The position numbers and the translations under genes were made by a program. Shown here one piece after another: positions 34,616 through 43,395 of a stretch of DNA of 64,000 bases (positions within the stretch are counted from its first letter, which is position 1; the number at the start of each line of letters is the position of its first letter). A model generated the notes under the pieces. It saw only the letters and a program-made list of their open reading frames with translations, searched no databases and had not been told where the DNA came from. Where the stretch lies: NCBI RefSeq assembly GCF_900116065.1, contig NZ_FOZV01000003.1, forward strand, positions 186,001-250,000, read 5' to 3'. Source of the DNA: Brevundimonas viscosa (GTDB lineage: Bacteria; Pseudomonadota; Alphaproteobacteria; Caulobacterales; Caulobacteraceae).

Positions 34616-37600
34616 GTGCGCAGCAAATCCCTTCTGATGACCACCTGCTCCGTTCTGGCCGGTGTCTCCGCCCTCGCCCTGGCCGGCGCCGTGCAGGCCC
34701 AGGACTCGACGGCCGGCCAGGAGCCCGAGGCCAGCCAGATCGACGACGTCGTGGTCACCGGCTCGCGCATCCGCCGCGACGCGACCACCTCGCCCACCCC
34801 GCTGATCCAGATCGGCCAGGAGGAGCTGCAGCAGTCCGGCGAGGTGAACGTCGTCGATTTCCTCGCCGACATCCCCGCCCTGTCGACCTCGGTCGTGCCC
34901 GAGGACACCACCGGTTCGAACCTCAACGACGGCGGCCTGTCGCTGCTGAACCTGCGGGCGCTGGGTTCGGTGCGCACCCTGACCCTCGTCGACGGCCGCC
35001 GCCACGTCGGCTCGAGCCCGGGCACGCTCTCGGTCGACGTCGACACCATCCCGCGCCTGCTGGTCGAGAACATCGAGGTGATCACCGGCGGCAACGCGGC
35101 GGTCTACGGCGCCGACGCCGTGTCCGGCGTGGTCAACTTCGTTCTGAAGAAGAACTTCGACGGACTGGAGATCGACGCCTCGCTGGCGGAGGTCAACCAG
35201 GACCATCAGCTGAGCCAGCGCCTGTCCGTGCTGTGGGGCCAGAACCTCATGGACGGCCGCCTGAACTACTATGTTTCGGGCGAGTACCAGCGCAACGACG
35301 AGGTGCTCGACGCCGACGTCGACTGGCGCCGTGAGTCGTGGGGCTTCCTCGGCAACGACCTCGACCCGGCGTCCGCGCCCAGCGACGGCGTGCCGGACCA
35401 GATCCTCGTCAGGGATCTGCGGACCTATATCCGCGGCACCAACTTCGGGGGGGTCACCATCCTGGCGACCGGAGTGCGGCCGAGCCCGGCCAGCGATCCG
35501 GACGTGAACTTCGCGACCTGCCCCACCGGCAGCTTCTCGGCCAATTGCTTCTCGCTCGCGCCCACGAACAATCCGAACAACGCGTTCCTGTACGACGCCA
35601 ACGGGAACTCGCGTCCGGTGACCTTCGGGGCGATCCGGCAGCAGACCGGCTTCTCGCGGACGGTCAGCAACGGAGGCGAAGGCCAGGTCCTGAACACCGA
35701 GCAGGGGCAGGCCAGCCGTCTGCCCGAGTCGACCAACTACCGGTTCCAGACGGGCCTGAACTTCGAGGTCGCGCCGGACGTGGAGCTGTTCGCCGAAGCC
35801 AAGTACGTCGAGGAAGAAACCTACGACGCCGGCCAGCGGGTGTTCCACGACTTCAACATCCGGCCGTTCGCGCCGAACACCGTCGGCGCCATCACCGCGA
35901 CCTCGGCGTTCGAGATCGGCCTCGACAACGCCTACCTGCCGGCCGACGTGTTCACCGCCATCAACACCAACATGCGTCAGGTCTACAACTCGGCCGGCGT
36001 CCAGACCGGCACGGTCCTCGACCGGCGGGCCCAGCACAAGCTGTACGGCCCGGCCCGCAACCAGCTGAACAACCGCGACCTGCAACGCTACGTCATCGGC
36101 CTGCGCGGCGACGCGGGCGACGCGGGCTTCTTCCGCAACATCAGCTGGGAAGCCGGCTACACCTACGGCGAGATGAACAACTCCAACCGCGAGCTCGGGG
36201 TCGACATCGTCCGGTACCAGGCCGCGGCGGACGCGGTCGTCGACACCGCCGGCATCGTCAACGGCACGCCGGGCGAGATCGTGTGCCGGGTGCAGCTGCT
36301 CCAGGCGCGCGGGGTGGCCGTTCCCGACGCCACGGTCGGAGGCACGACCTACTCGCGTCAGGGCGGGGTCATCGACGACTGCGTGCCGGTGCGCGTGTTC
36401 GGCGAGGGCGGCTTCAGCCAGGAGGCGCTCGACTACCTCCAGGCCTCGATCACGGTCACGGACCAGAACAAGCAGCACGACTTCCTGACCTTCATGACGG
36501 GCGACCTCTGGGACTTCTGGGGGGCCGGCCCGCTGGGCGTCGCCGTGGGCTACGAGTACCGGAAGGAGATCACCAGCGGCGTCGGGCGCGATCGCGACCG
36601 CGCCGGCCGCTTCCTGTTCCTGAACTCGGGTCCCGATTTCCTCGAGGCCGACTACGACACGCACGACGTGTTCGGGGAGCTGCGCGTTCCGCTGTTCACC
36701 GACACCGGGTTCGGCTCGGCGGAAATGAGCGGCGCCTATCGCCTGTCCGACTACTCCCACGTCGGCAAGCAGGACACCTACAGCGCCCAGATCCAGTGGC
36801 GTCCTTCGGACCAGTTCCTGTTCCGCGCCACCACGGCCACCGCCATCCGGGTGCCGAATCTGGCGGAAACGAGCGATCCCTACAGCCAGACCTTCGCCAA
36901 CGGCTTCTCGGACCCCTGCAGCGCCACGGTCATCAACAACCTGGCTGACCGGACGATCGCCGCCAACCGCATCGCGAACTGCGCCGCCCTCGCGGCCGAC
37001 GCAGGTCTGAGCTTCACCTTCAGCGACCCGTCGGCTCCGGACGCCTACCTGCCCAACTACGGCAGCGGATCGGTGCCGGGCCTGGCGGGCGGCAACCCGT
37101 TCCTCGAGCCGGAGACCTCGGAGAGCTTCACGATCGGCGGCGTGTGGACGCCCGACTACCTGATCCCGAACTTCTCGCTGGTCGCCGACTACTACGAGAT
37201 CGAGATCTCGGACGCGATCGACTCGGTGACGGCCCAGACCGCCGCCAACCAGTGCGTCAACGGCAACACCGTCAACACGGGCGCCTGTGCGACCATCACC
37301 CGCAGCCCCAGCACCTTCCTCGTCACCAGCTTCATCCAGGGCTCGCTCAACTATGCGGCCCTGACCGCGAAGGGCGTGGACGTGACGGCTCGCTACAACT
37401 TCGATCTGCCGCGCTGGGGCGGACGCGACTGGGGCCAGTTCAGCCACTCCGTCCGGGGCAACTGGCTGATCGAGCAGCATGACTTCGTCAACATCACCGA
37501 CCCGACCGACTCGACGGACTTCGAGGACACCGTCGGCATGCCGCGCGTGCGCTTCCTGTCGACCATCTCGTGGGCCCCGACGGACTACCTGTCGTTCACC

Positions 37601-37882
37601 TGGGACTGGGACTGGCAGGTCAGCCAGGAGATCGAGGACAAGGACAACATCGTCAACGGCAACTTCGACCGCTACGAGTCGCTGGCCTACCTGGAGACGG
37701 GCGACTTCTCCCAGCACGACTTCTCGGTCCGCTGGGCGGCGCGGGATGATCTGGTCGTGCGCGCGGGCGTGGTGAACGCCTTCGACGCCGAGCCGGCCCG
37801 CTGGCTCGGAAACACGACCGCCGACAACTTCGATCTGTTCGGCCGCCGCTTCTATCTGTCGCTGAACTACCGTCCGTTCTGA
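34616..37882 (+). CDS. TonB-dependent outer-membrane receptor
   Basis: This 1088-aa receptor has a signal peptide (MRSKSLLMTTCSVLAGVSAL, cleavage near VQAQ), then a TonB-box-like DDVVVTGSRI (44-53). The plug domain follows (VVDFLADIPALSTSVVPED, VYGADAVSGVVNFVLKKNFD) and a 22-strand barrel ending in a C-terminal aromatic (YLSLNYRPF). The length puts it in the large TonB group abundant in Caulobacterales and sphingomonads, often importing glycans, peptides or metal complexes. No substrate-specific enzyme sits beside it. The start is GTG after CGAGGA. Confidence 0.93.
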   Translation: MRSKSLLMTTCSVLAGVSALALAGAVQAQDSTAGQEPEASQIDDVVVTGSRIRRDATTSPTPLIQIGQEELQQSGEVNVVDFLADIPALSTSVVPEDTTGSNLNDGGLSLLNLRALGSVRTLTLVDGRRHVGSSPGTLSVDVDTIPRLLVENIEVITGGNAAVYGADAVSGVVNFVLKKNFDGLEIDASLAEVNQDHQLSQRLSVLWGQNLMDGRLNYYVSGEYQRNDEVLDADVDWRRESWGFLGNDLDPASAPSDGVPDQILVRDLRTYIRGTNFGGVTILATGVRPSPASDPDVNFATCPTGSFSANCFSLAPTNNPNNAFLYDANGNSRPVTFGAIRQQTGFSRTVSNGGEGQVLNTEQGQASRLPESTNYRFQTGLNFEVAPDVELFAEAKYVEEETYDAGQRVFHDFNIRPFAPNTVGAITATSAFEIGLDNAYLPADVFTAINTNMRQVYNSAGVQTGTVLDRRAQHKLYGPARNQLNNRDLQRYVIGLRGDAGDAGFFRNISWEAGYTYGEMNNSNRELGVDIVRYQAAADAVVDTAGIVNGTPGEIVCRVQLLQARGVAVPDATVGGTTYSRQGGVIDDCVPVRVFGEGGFSQEALDYLQASITVTDQNKQHDFLTFMTGDLWDFWGAGPLGVAVGYEYRKEITSGVGRDRDRAGRFLFLNSGPDFLEADYDTHDVFGELRVPLFTDTGFGSAEMSGAYRLSDYSHVGKQDTYSAQIQWRPSDQFLFRATTATAIRVPNLAETSDPYSQTFANGFSDPCSATVINNLADRTIAANRIANCAALAADAGLSFTFSDPSAPDAYLPNYGSGSVPGLAGGNPFLEPETSESFTIGGVWTPDYLIPNFSLVADYYEIEISDAIDSVTAQTAANQCVNGNTVNTGACATITRSPSTFLVTSFIQGSLNYAALTAKGVDVTARYNFDLPRWGGRDWGQFSHSVRGNWLIEQHDFVNITDPTDSTDFEDTVGMPRVRFLSTISWAPTDYLSFTWDWDWQVSQEIEDKDNIVNGNFDRYESLAYLETGDFSQHDFSVRWAARDDLVVRAGVVNAFDAEPARWLGNTTADNFDLFGRRFYLSLNYRPF

Positions 37883-37906
37883 TACGACGGCGACCTGAGC
37901 CTGTAG

Positions 37907-37942
37907 GCGCCGCCCGGCCGTGGCCGGGCGGCGCTTTTCTTT
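37907..37942 (+). terminator. Rho-independent terminator after TonB receptor
   Basis: GCGCCGCCCGGCC (37907-37919) pairs perfectly with GGCCGGGCGGCGC (37922-37934), followed by TTTTCTTT. In practice the innermost pair would open to give a 4-base loop. Confidence 0.9.
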
Positions 37943-38033
37943 GGGGCGCCCGTCAGGCGATGACCGCGCCCGAAACCCGCCAGCGCCGCCGGCAAGGCGG
38001 GTTCATCCTCCGCCGGCGACAAGGAGCCGCCCG

Positions 38034-38813
38034 ATGACAGCCTTTCACGACCTGCACCGTTCCGGCCTGCTGATCCTGCCCAATGCGTGGGACGCCGGGA
38101 GCGCGGCGGTGATGCGGTCGCTGGGAGCCAAAGCGATCGCCACCACCAGCGCGGGCTGCGCCTGGTCGCTGGGCTGGCCGGACGGGGACGCCTTGCCGGT
38201 GGAGCGGGCCGTGCACATGTGCGCCGACGTGGTGCGCGCGGCGCAGGGGCTGCCGGTCAGCGTCGACTTCGAGGGCGGCTATTCCGAGAACCCGGGCGAC
38301 GTGGCGGCCAACGCCGCAGCCCTCGTCGAGGCGGGGGCGGCGGGGATCAACATCGAGGACGGCGGCGGCGAGCCAGGGGCGCTGGCGGCCAAGATCGAGG
38401 CGATCCGGACCAAGGTCGGCGGCGACCTGTTCATCAACGCCCGCTGCGACGTCTGGCTGAGGGGCGTCGGCGATCCGGAAACGCGGGTGGCCGAGGCGCT
38501 GCGGCGGGCGGCGATCTACGCCGGATCGGGGGCGGACGGGTTCTTCGCCCCGGGGGTGACGGCGCCGCAGGACATCGCACGGCTGACGGCGGGGACGCCG
38601 CTGCCGGTCAACCTGCTGGCCGTTCCGGGGTTGCCGGGCGCCGCGGAGCTGGAGCGGCTGGGGGTTCGGCGGCTGAGCGCCGGCTCGGGGCTGGCCAGCG
38701 CCGCTTACGGCCGCGCCGCGGAGCTGGCGAAAGGCTTCCTGACCCATGGCGCGTCGGAGCCGATGATTCAGGGCGCGCTGGGCTGGAGCGAGATGAACGC
38801 CCTGATGCCGTGA
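38034..38813 (+). CDS. Isocitrate lyase/PEP mutase family enzyme
   Basis: This 259-aa TIM-barrel enzyme belongs to the PEP mutase/isocitrate lyase superfamily. Visible motifs are LLILPNAWDAGSAAVM, SVDFEGGYSENPGDVA (metal-binding Asp/Glu) and GAAGINIEDGGG. The lyase catalytic KKCGH loop of true isocitrate lyases is absent; NARCDVWLRG stands in the following region. It may cleave a 2-methylisocitrate-like or oxaloacetate-like C-C bond; substrate uncertain. AAGGAG precedes the ATG. Confidence 0.85.
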   Translation: MTAFHDLHRSGLLILPNAWDAGSAAVMRSLGAKAIATTSAGCAWSLGWPDGDALPVERAVHMCADVVRAAQGLPVSVDFEGGYSENPGDVAANAAALVEAGAAGINIEDGGGEPGALAAKIEAIRTKVGGDLFINARCDVWLRGVGDPETRVAEALRRAAIYAGSGADGFFAPGVTAPQDIARLTAGTPLPVNLLAVPGLPGAAELERLGVRRLSAGSGLASAAYGRAAELAKGFLTHGASEPMIQGALGWSEMNALMP

Positions 38814-39854
38814 TCAGCGGCGCCCGGGCGGCTCGTCCTCGGGCTCCGCGTCGGGATGCATCAGGTCCTCGGCGGCGTCGTTGACCGTCGGCGCGGCCGG
38901 CGCCGGGCGCGGCGCGACAGGCGCGGCGGCGAGGCCGAGGGCGGCCAGCCCCTCCGACCCCTCGTGGCCGAAGACGCTGCGCAGGCGCAGGTCGGTCTGC
39001 GGCACCGGCGTCTCGATGCCGGCGGCCTCCAGGGCATCGGCGACCAGCCAGGTGTAGGCGGCGTGCATGGCCGACGGGCGCTTCACCGCCTCGCGCGTCG
39101 GCCAGACCAGCAGCTCGAACTCCAGGCCGCGCTCGCCGAAGCCGACCAGCCAGACCTGGCATTTCCGGTCCTCGCTCTCGGGCAGGGTGAAGGGGCTGGC
39201 GCGGGCGGCGGCCAGCACCGCCTCGCGCACCCTGCCGCGGTCGGCGCCGTAGGCCACGGCGAAGGGGATGTGGATCCGGCGGGTGTCGCCCTTCAGCGTC
39301 CAGTTGACCACCGGCTGCTCGATCAGGCGCGAGTTGGGGACGAGGACGTTGACGTTGTCGTTGGTGCGGATGCGCACGGCGCGGGGGCCGATCTCGGTGA
39401 TCACCCCGCGCATGCCTTCGGCCCGGACCGTGCCGGTCATGGCCCCGCCGATCTCGACGTAGTCGCCGACCGAGACCATGCGGTCGAAGATCAGGAAGAG
39501 GCCGGAGACGAACTCCTTCACCACCCCCTGCAGGCCGAGGCCGACGCCGATGCCAAGCGCGCCGGCGAACACCGCCAGCGAGGACAGGTTCAGTCCCGCC
39601 ACCGACAGGGCCCAGAAGGCGCCCACGACGATGAGGCCGTAGCTGGCCAGCTTCTCCAGCACATAGAGGGCGGCGGCGCTGCGGTTCGAGCGGTCGCGCA
39701 GCCGGCACAGGGCGCGGCTGACCAGACGCGAGGCGACCCAGGCGAGGGCGAGGATGGCGAGGCCGGCGAGGACGCCGCCGATGGTCACCACCGAGCCGCC
39801 GAGGCGGAACAGCTGGCCCTGGTCGATCTGGTTGATCTGGTCGAGGGGAAGCAT
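38814..39854 (-). CDS. MscS-family mechanosensitive channel
   Basis: This 346-aa protein has three N-terminal transmembrane helices, the third being the glycine/alanine pore helix (FAGALGIGVGLGLQGVVKEF). The beta domain follows (RMVSVGDYVEIGG, GVITEIGPRAVRIRTNDN, VLVPNSRLIEQPVVNW), as in MscS. It releases osmolytes under hypo-osmotic stress. A disordered acidic/proline tail of about 60 residues ends it. Convergent with the lyase gene, stop to stop. Confidence 0.93.
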   Translation of the reverse strand: MLPLDQINQIDQGQLFRLGGSVVTIGGVLAGLAILALAWVASRLVSRALCRLRDRSNRSAAALYVLEKLASYGLIVVGAFWALSVAGLNLSSLAVFAGALGIGVGLGLQGVVKEFVSGLFLIFDRMVSVGDYVEIGGAMTGTVRAEGMRGVITEIGPRAVRIRTNDNVNVLVPNSRLIEQPVVNWTLKGDTRRIHIPFAVAYGADRGRVREAVLAAARASPFTLPESEDRKCQVWLVGFGERGLEFELLVWPTREAVKRPSAMHAAYTWLVADALEAAGIETPVPQTDLRLRSVFGHEGSEGLAALGLAAAPVAPRPAPAAPTVNDAAEDLMHPDAEPEDEPPGRR

Positions 39855-39897
39855 GGGGCGGTGGAGTCCGGAAGGCGCGAGCGGGGGAGAGGGTGCA

Positions 39898-40040
39898 GGG
39901 ATTAGGGATTAGGGATTAGGGATGAGGGATGAGAGAAAATGCGCGGCTGCCACGTGGGTGGCAAGCACGGCCCGATATGGGATCGAGCTCCTGAGCGCCC
40001 CTCATCCCTCATCCCTAATCCCTCATCCCTAATCCCTCAG
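39898..40040. repeat. Facing arrays of GGGATTA/GGGATGA heptads
   Basis: At 39898-39934 the heptad GGGATTA repeats and changes to GGGATGA. At 40001-40040 the complementary series occurs (CTCATCC, CTAATCC). The two arrays face each other across about 65 bases and could form a hairpin. The right array ends 3 bases before the ogt start. Confidence 0.8.
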
Positions 40041-40043
40041 CCC

Positions 40044-40540
40044 ATGATCCTCACCCTCTCCACCCTCCCCGCCCCGATCGGTCCGCTGGCCATCGCCTGC
40101 GACGCGGACGGCCGGGTGCGCGGCGTGAGCTTCGGCGAGGGGCTGGAGCGGTCGATGCGGCGGACGTGGCCGGGGGCGGAGTTGGCGGAGGGCGAGGCGC
40201 CGGAGGCGGTGCGGGCGGGGCTGGGGGCCTATTTCGCCGGCGAGCGCGCGGCGCTGACGCGGATCGGCTGGTCGCTGGACGGGGCGGCGGCGGGGGACGG
40301 CTTCCAGGTGCGGGTGTGGCGGGCGCTGGCCGAGATCCCGGTCGGGACCACGATCAGCTACGGCGAGATGGCGAACCGGGCGCGGCCCAGGCGGCGGGCG
40401 TGGCGCTGAACCGCAATCCGATCCCTCTGGTGCTGCCCTGCCACCGCGTCGTCGGCGCCGACGGCGCCATGGTCGGCTTCGGCGGCGGGCTGGAGCGCAA
40501 GACCTGGCTGCTGCGGCACGAGGGGGCGTTGCTGATCTAG
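40044..40540 (+). pseudogene. ogt: Methylated-DNA--cysteine methyltransferase, frameshifted
   Basis: The first frame (from ATG 40044) encodes the N-terminal domain and reaches [13 protein letters not shown], then runs into a stop at 40407-40409. The next frame carries [19 protein letters not shown] and the active site PCHRVVG, and ends at 40540. Compared with the family sequence around GEMAxRxGRPxAAxA, about four residues are missing at 40370-40380, which fits a deletion of about 13 bases. As it stands, no reading frame joins the wing with the reactive cysteine. The enzyme would repair O6-methylguanine. Confidence 0.8.
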
Positions 40541-40617
40541 GGCGCAACGTGGATGGGGGGCGATCAGCGGCTCCCGAGGCGTAGCTATTCTTCGTCGATC
40601 GCCTCTAAGGTCGCGCT

Positions 40618-40974
40618 ATGAACACCACGCTCATCGACCTCCCGGCCAAGCGTATTGTGGATTGGGCGACCTTCCACGACGTCTTCGCGGACGTCCTTGG
40701 CTTGCCGGCCTTCTACGGACGCAACATGAACGCGTGGATCGATTGCATGACGGATGCCGACGATCCCGACACAGGCATGGTCCGCGCCGCTGTTCAGCCG
40801 GGGCAGCTGATGACGCTGCAGATTGATGATGCCGCCGATTTCGCCAGGCGATGCCCGGAACAGTTCAACGCGCTGATCGAGTGCACGGCGTTCGTGAACT
40901 ATCGGCGGATGGAAGCTGGCGGGACGCCTGTTCTCTCACTCCTGTTGAGTGGAAATTTGTCGGCCATGCGGTGA
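40618..40974 (+). CDS. Barstar-family inhibitor
   Basis: This 118-aa protein matches barstar (RNase inhibitor): the helix after DWATFHDVFADVLGLPAFYG, then RNMNAWIDCMTD, where the inhibitor binds its RNase. No barnase-like or polymorphic toxin gene is adjacent, so it is an orphan immunity protein, perhaps against toxins from other strains. Codon use is somewhat less GC-biased than its neighbours. Confidence 0.82.
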   Translation: MNTTLIDLPAKRIVDWATFHDVFADVLGLPAFYGRNMNAWIDCMTDADDPDTGMVRAAVQPGQLMTLQIDDAADFARRCPEQFNALIECTAFVNYRRMEAGGTPVLSLLLSGNLSAMR

Positions 40975-41006
40975 AGGACAGTGTGCACTCATCCTCCTGG
41001 TCGATG

Positions 41007-41216
41007 TCAGTCCGCGCGCCGAGCCTGTTCGGCCTGGACTGCATGACGCCGCTTCAGGAATAGCTTCAGGAGAAGCGGCGACAGAGGTGTCGCCAATCGG
41101 CTCGCGACCCGCGCAGCCTCCTTCTCAAGCTCGGCGTCGGACAAGCTGGATAGGCCTGCTTCCGACGGCACTCCACTGCGGTTTCGGGTCGAACGGGCCA
41201 TTCTCCCATACTGCAC
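41007..41216 (-). CDS. Small basic hypothetical protein
   Basis: This 69-aa basic protein has an amphipathic helix (LSDAELEKEAARVASRL) and a hydrophobic/basic stretch (PLSPLLLKLFLKRRHAV). No family is recognised. The reading frame has only moderate coding bias and could be a false gene. Confidence 0.4.
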   Translation of the reverse strand: MQYGRMARSTRNRSGVPSEAGLSSLSDAELEKEAARVASRLATPLSPLLLKLFLKRRHAVQAEQARRAD

Positions 41217-41274
41217 GGCCGGCGGCTGTTGACCACCGTATCGGCCAGTCCAGAGGGGTGCTCCATACCTGAGT

Positions 41275-42567
41275 CTACCCGAACAGCCCCACCAGCTCCC
41301 GCCCGGCCAGCACGCAGAACAGCACCCCGCCCGCCGCCAGCATGCCGTTGGAGAGCCAGCGGCTGCGCCATTCGGCGGGGGTCCGCTTCGAGTTGAGCAG
41401 CCAGAGCAGGGTCAGGGCGAGGAAGGGCATGAACAGGGCGCCGAGGGCGCCGTAGGCGACGATCAGGCCGAAGGGGCGGTCCATGAACAGCAGAACCATG
41501 GGCGGGAAGGTCAGCCACAGCAGGTAGGCGCGGTAGGGGCGGCCGGTTTCGCGGGCGGCGGTCGGGTCGGCGGGGCGGCCGCTGAGGTGGGCCCAGAAGT
41601 CGGCGAACATCAGGCTGACGCCCTGCCAGACGCCGATCAGGGACGAGAAGCTGGCGGCGAAGAAGCCCACCAGGAACATCACCCCGACGACGTCGCCGAA
41701 GCGCTGGCGCAGGACGCGGTCGAGATCGAGCAGGCCGCGGTCGCCGCCGGCGAGGGCGATGTTGGACGCGTGCAGCAGCTCTGCGCCGACGATCAGCATG
41801 GCGACGACGAACAGGCCGGTGACGGCGTATCCGACGCGGTTGTCCAGCCGCATGACGCGCATCCACGCCGGGCCGCGCCAGCCCTTCTGGCCGATCCAGT
41901 AGCCGTAGGCGGCCAGGGTGATGGTGCCGCCGACGCCGCCGACCAGGCCGAGGGTGTAGAAGGCGGACCCCGCCGGCAGGCTCGGCGCGAGACCGCGCAC
42001 GAGCGCGGGCGGGTCGGGGGCGACGATGACGGCGAGGCCGACGACGGTGACGAACATCACCCCGACGAGCCCCGTCATGATCTTCTCGAACAGCGGGTAG
42101 CGGTTGAACCAGACGAGGACCAGGCCAATCACGCCGAGGATCATGGCCCCGGCCTTGAGGTCCAGCGCCAGCGGCGTGCCGTCCAGCAGGGCCGCCACCG
42201 GCAGGGCCGAGGCGGTCATCGCCGTGGCCCCGTAGACGAAGCCCCAGACCACCACATAGAGGCCGAAATAGACGCTGGCCCAGTTGAGCCGGCCGCCGAA
42301 CCAGCCGGGGCCGAGGCTGGACCAGCCCTCAAAGATGGTCCGGCCCGAGGCGAGCGACCAGCGGCCGACGGCCTCGGCCAGCGAGATCTTGAGCAGGGTG
42401 CCGAGCACCGCCGCCCACAGCAGGGCGTAGCCGAACTTCGACCCGGCGACGAGGGTGGCGACCAGATCGCCGGCGCCGACGCCGGTGGCGGCGGCGACGA
42501 GGCCCGGACCGATCAGCCGCCAGCGGGCGCCGGGCGGCGGGGTGGTGTCGTGCTGTTCCTCGGACAT
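41275..42567 (-). CDS. Nramp-family divalent metal transporter
   Basis: This 430-aa protein has about 11 transmembrane helices. GPGLVAAATGVGAGDLVA (about 20-37) stands where Nramp TM1 has DPGNxxT, so the metal-binding motif is changed (GVGAGD). That type is the Nramp-related group seen in many proteobacteria, not classic MntH. Manganese import should not be assumed. I chose the ATG at 42567. Divergent from the membrane-protein/XRE operon across a palindromic operator. Confidence 0.85.
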   Translation of the reverse strand: MSEEQHDTTPPPGARWRLIGPGLVAAATGVGAGDLVATLVAGSKFGYALLWAAVLGTLLKISLAEAVGRWSLASGRTIFEGWSSLGPGWFGGRLNWASVYFGLYVVVWGFVYGATAMTASALPVAALLDGTPLALDLKAGAMILGVIGLVLVWFNRYPLFEKIMTGLVGVMFVTVVGLAVIVAPDPPALVRGLAPSLPAGSAFYTLGLVGGVGGTITLAAYGYWIGQKGWRGPAWMRVMRLDNRVGYAVTGLFVVAMLIVGAELLHASNIALAGGDRGLLDLDRVLRQRFGDVVGVMFLVGFFAASFSSLIGVWQGVSLMFADFWAHLSGRPADPTAARETGRPYRAYLLWLTFPPMVLLFMDRPFGLIVAYGALGALFMPFLALTLLWLLNSKRTPAEWRSRWLSNGMLAAGGVLFCVLAGRELVGLFG

Positions 42568-42623
42568 GGTCGCCCTCCCCTGCCGGCGCAGGTGAACGGC
42601 TTGTGCCGGGACTGGCAAGCCGC

Positions 42624-42652
42624 TTGACGACAAGTCACCTCAAGGTTACATG
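42624..42652 (+). promoter_or_regulatory. Promoter of membrane-protein/XRE operon
   Basis: TTGACG (42624-42629) and TACATG (42647-42652) are exactly 17 bases apart. The -10 box lies in the centre of the palindrome described next, and the start codon is 30 bases on. Confidence 0.55.
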
Positions 42653-42667
42653 TAACCTGCAGGTGAC
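42634..42667. promoter_or_regulatory. Palindromic operator, probable XRE target
   Basis: A perfect 16-base palindrome, AGGTTACATGTAACCT (42643-42658), is flanked by GTCACCT (42634-42640) and AGGTGAC (42661-42667), which are also inverted copies of each other. The total span is 34 bases with only the two 2-base joints unpaired. It covers the -10 box. The XRE regulator two genes on is the natural candidate, giving negative autoregulation. Inference. Confidence 0.65.
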
Positions 42668-42681
42668 ATCGGGAGGCCGGG

Positions 42682-43395
42682 ATGAACGCGGAGCGGGACG
42701 GACTGGAAGCGCGGGAGGCGCGGCGGGAGCGGTGGCGTCAGGCGGCGCTGGTGGTGATGTGGACCGCGGTGCTGGTCGCCATCGCCTGCGTGCTGGCCGG
42801 GCTCGGGGGGCTGATCGACCGGACCGGGGTCAGCGAGACGGTCTTCGCCGCGTGCCTGATCGCCCTGTCGCTGATCGGCCTGGCGGCCTGGACGGCGGCG
42901 CGGGCGGCGGCGCCCGGCCCCGACCATCGCAGGCTGGCGGGTCTGGACGGTCGGCGCGACCGGGAGCAGCGGGCGCGCACCTCGCAGCTGCTGGTCCTGC
43001 CGGCCATGCTGCTGGTCACTGTGAGCATCGGATCGCTGAACGCGGCGCGGCTGATGGCGGGCGAGCGGGAGGCGGCGGTGTGGATCTGCGCCCTCGTCGT
43101 GCCGCTGCTCGTGGTGCTGCCGCCGGCTATGGTGATGGGCTGGGACGGCGGGGCGCGCAAGCTGCGCCGCTTTCTGGAAGACGAACTGACCCGGGAGTTC
43201 CGGGCGCGGGCCATGGCCTTGGGCTTCTGGGTGCTGCTGGGCTCGGCGACGACGCTGTACCTCGTCGGCCTGTGGCGGCCCGCCGAGGCGGTGGCGCTGC
43301 TGCCCTTCGCCCTGTGGGCCGGCGGCGGGGCGGCGGCCCTGAAGTTCGCCCTGCTGCACCGGCGGGCGGAGCGGGAGGCCGGCGCGGATGGGTGA
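42682..43395 (+). CDS. Multi-pass membrane protein paired with XRE regulator
   Basis: This 237-aa protein has a charged N-terminus (RDGLEAREARRERWR) and about six transmembrane helices in three pairs (for example ALVVMWTAVLVAIACVLAGL, LLVLPAMLLVTVSIGSL, AMALGFWVLLGSATTLYLVG). No enzyme motif is seen. It overlaps the XRE gene by 8 bases, and membrane-protein/XRE pairs of this kind are common and autoregulated. Function unknown. Confidence 0.75.
   Translation: MNAERDGLEAREARRERWRQAALVVMWTAVLVAIACVLAGLGGLIDRTGVSETVFAACLIALSLIGLAAWTAARAAAPGPDHRRLAGLDGRRDREQRARTSQLLVLPAMLLVTVSIGSLNAARLMAGEREAAVWICALVVPLLVVLPPAMVMGWDGGARKLRRFLEDELTREFRARAMALGFWVLLGSATTLYLVGLWRPAEAVALLPFALWAGGGAAALKFALLHRRAEREAGADG

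Noticed and set aside
34358..37717. Very long open frame opposite the TonB receptor (and similar ones opposite the TPR, uvrB and S46 genes)
   Set aside because: High GC removes stops from the antisense frames. The products are Arg/Gly/Val-rich without domains, while the sense strand has clear families.
39898..40040. CRISPR array or telomere-like sequence
   Set aside because: Units are 7 bases with no spacers, and the two arrays face each other inside a circular-type chromosome context.
41275..42567. Classic manganese importer MntH
   Set aside because: The DPGN metal motif of TM1 is replaced, so only the broader Nramp-related family is supported.
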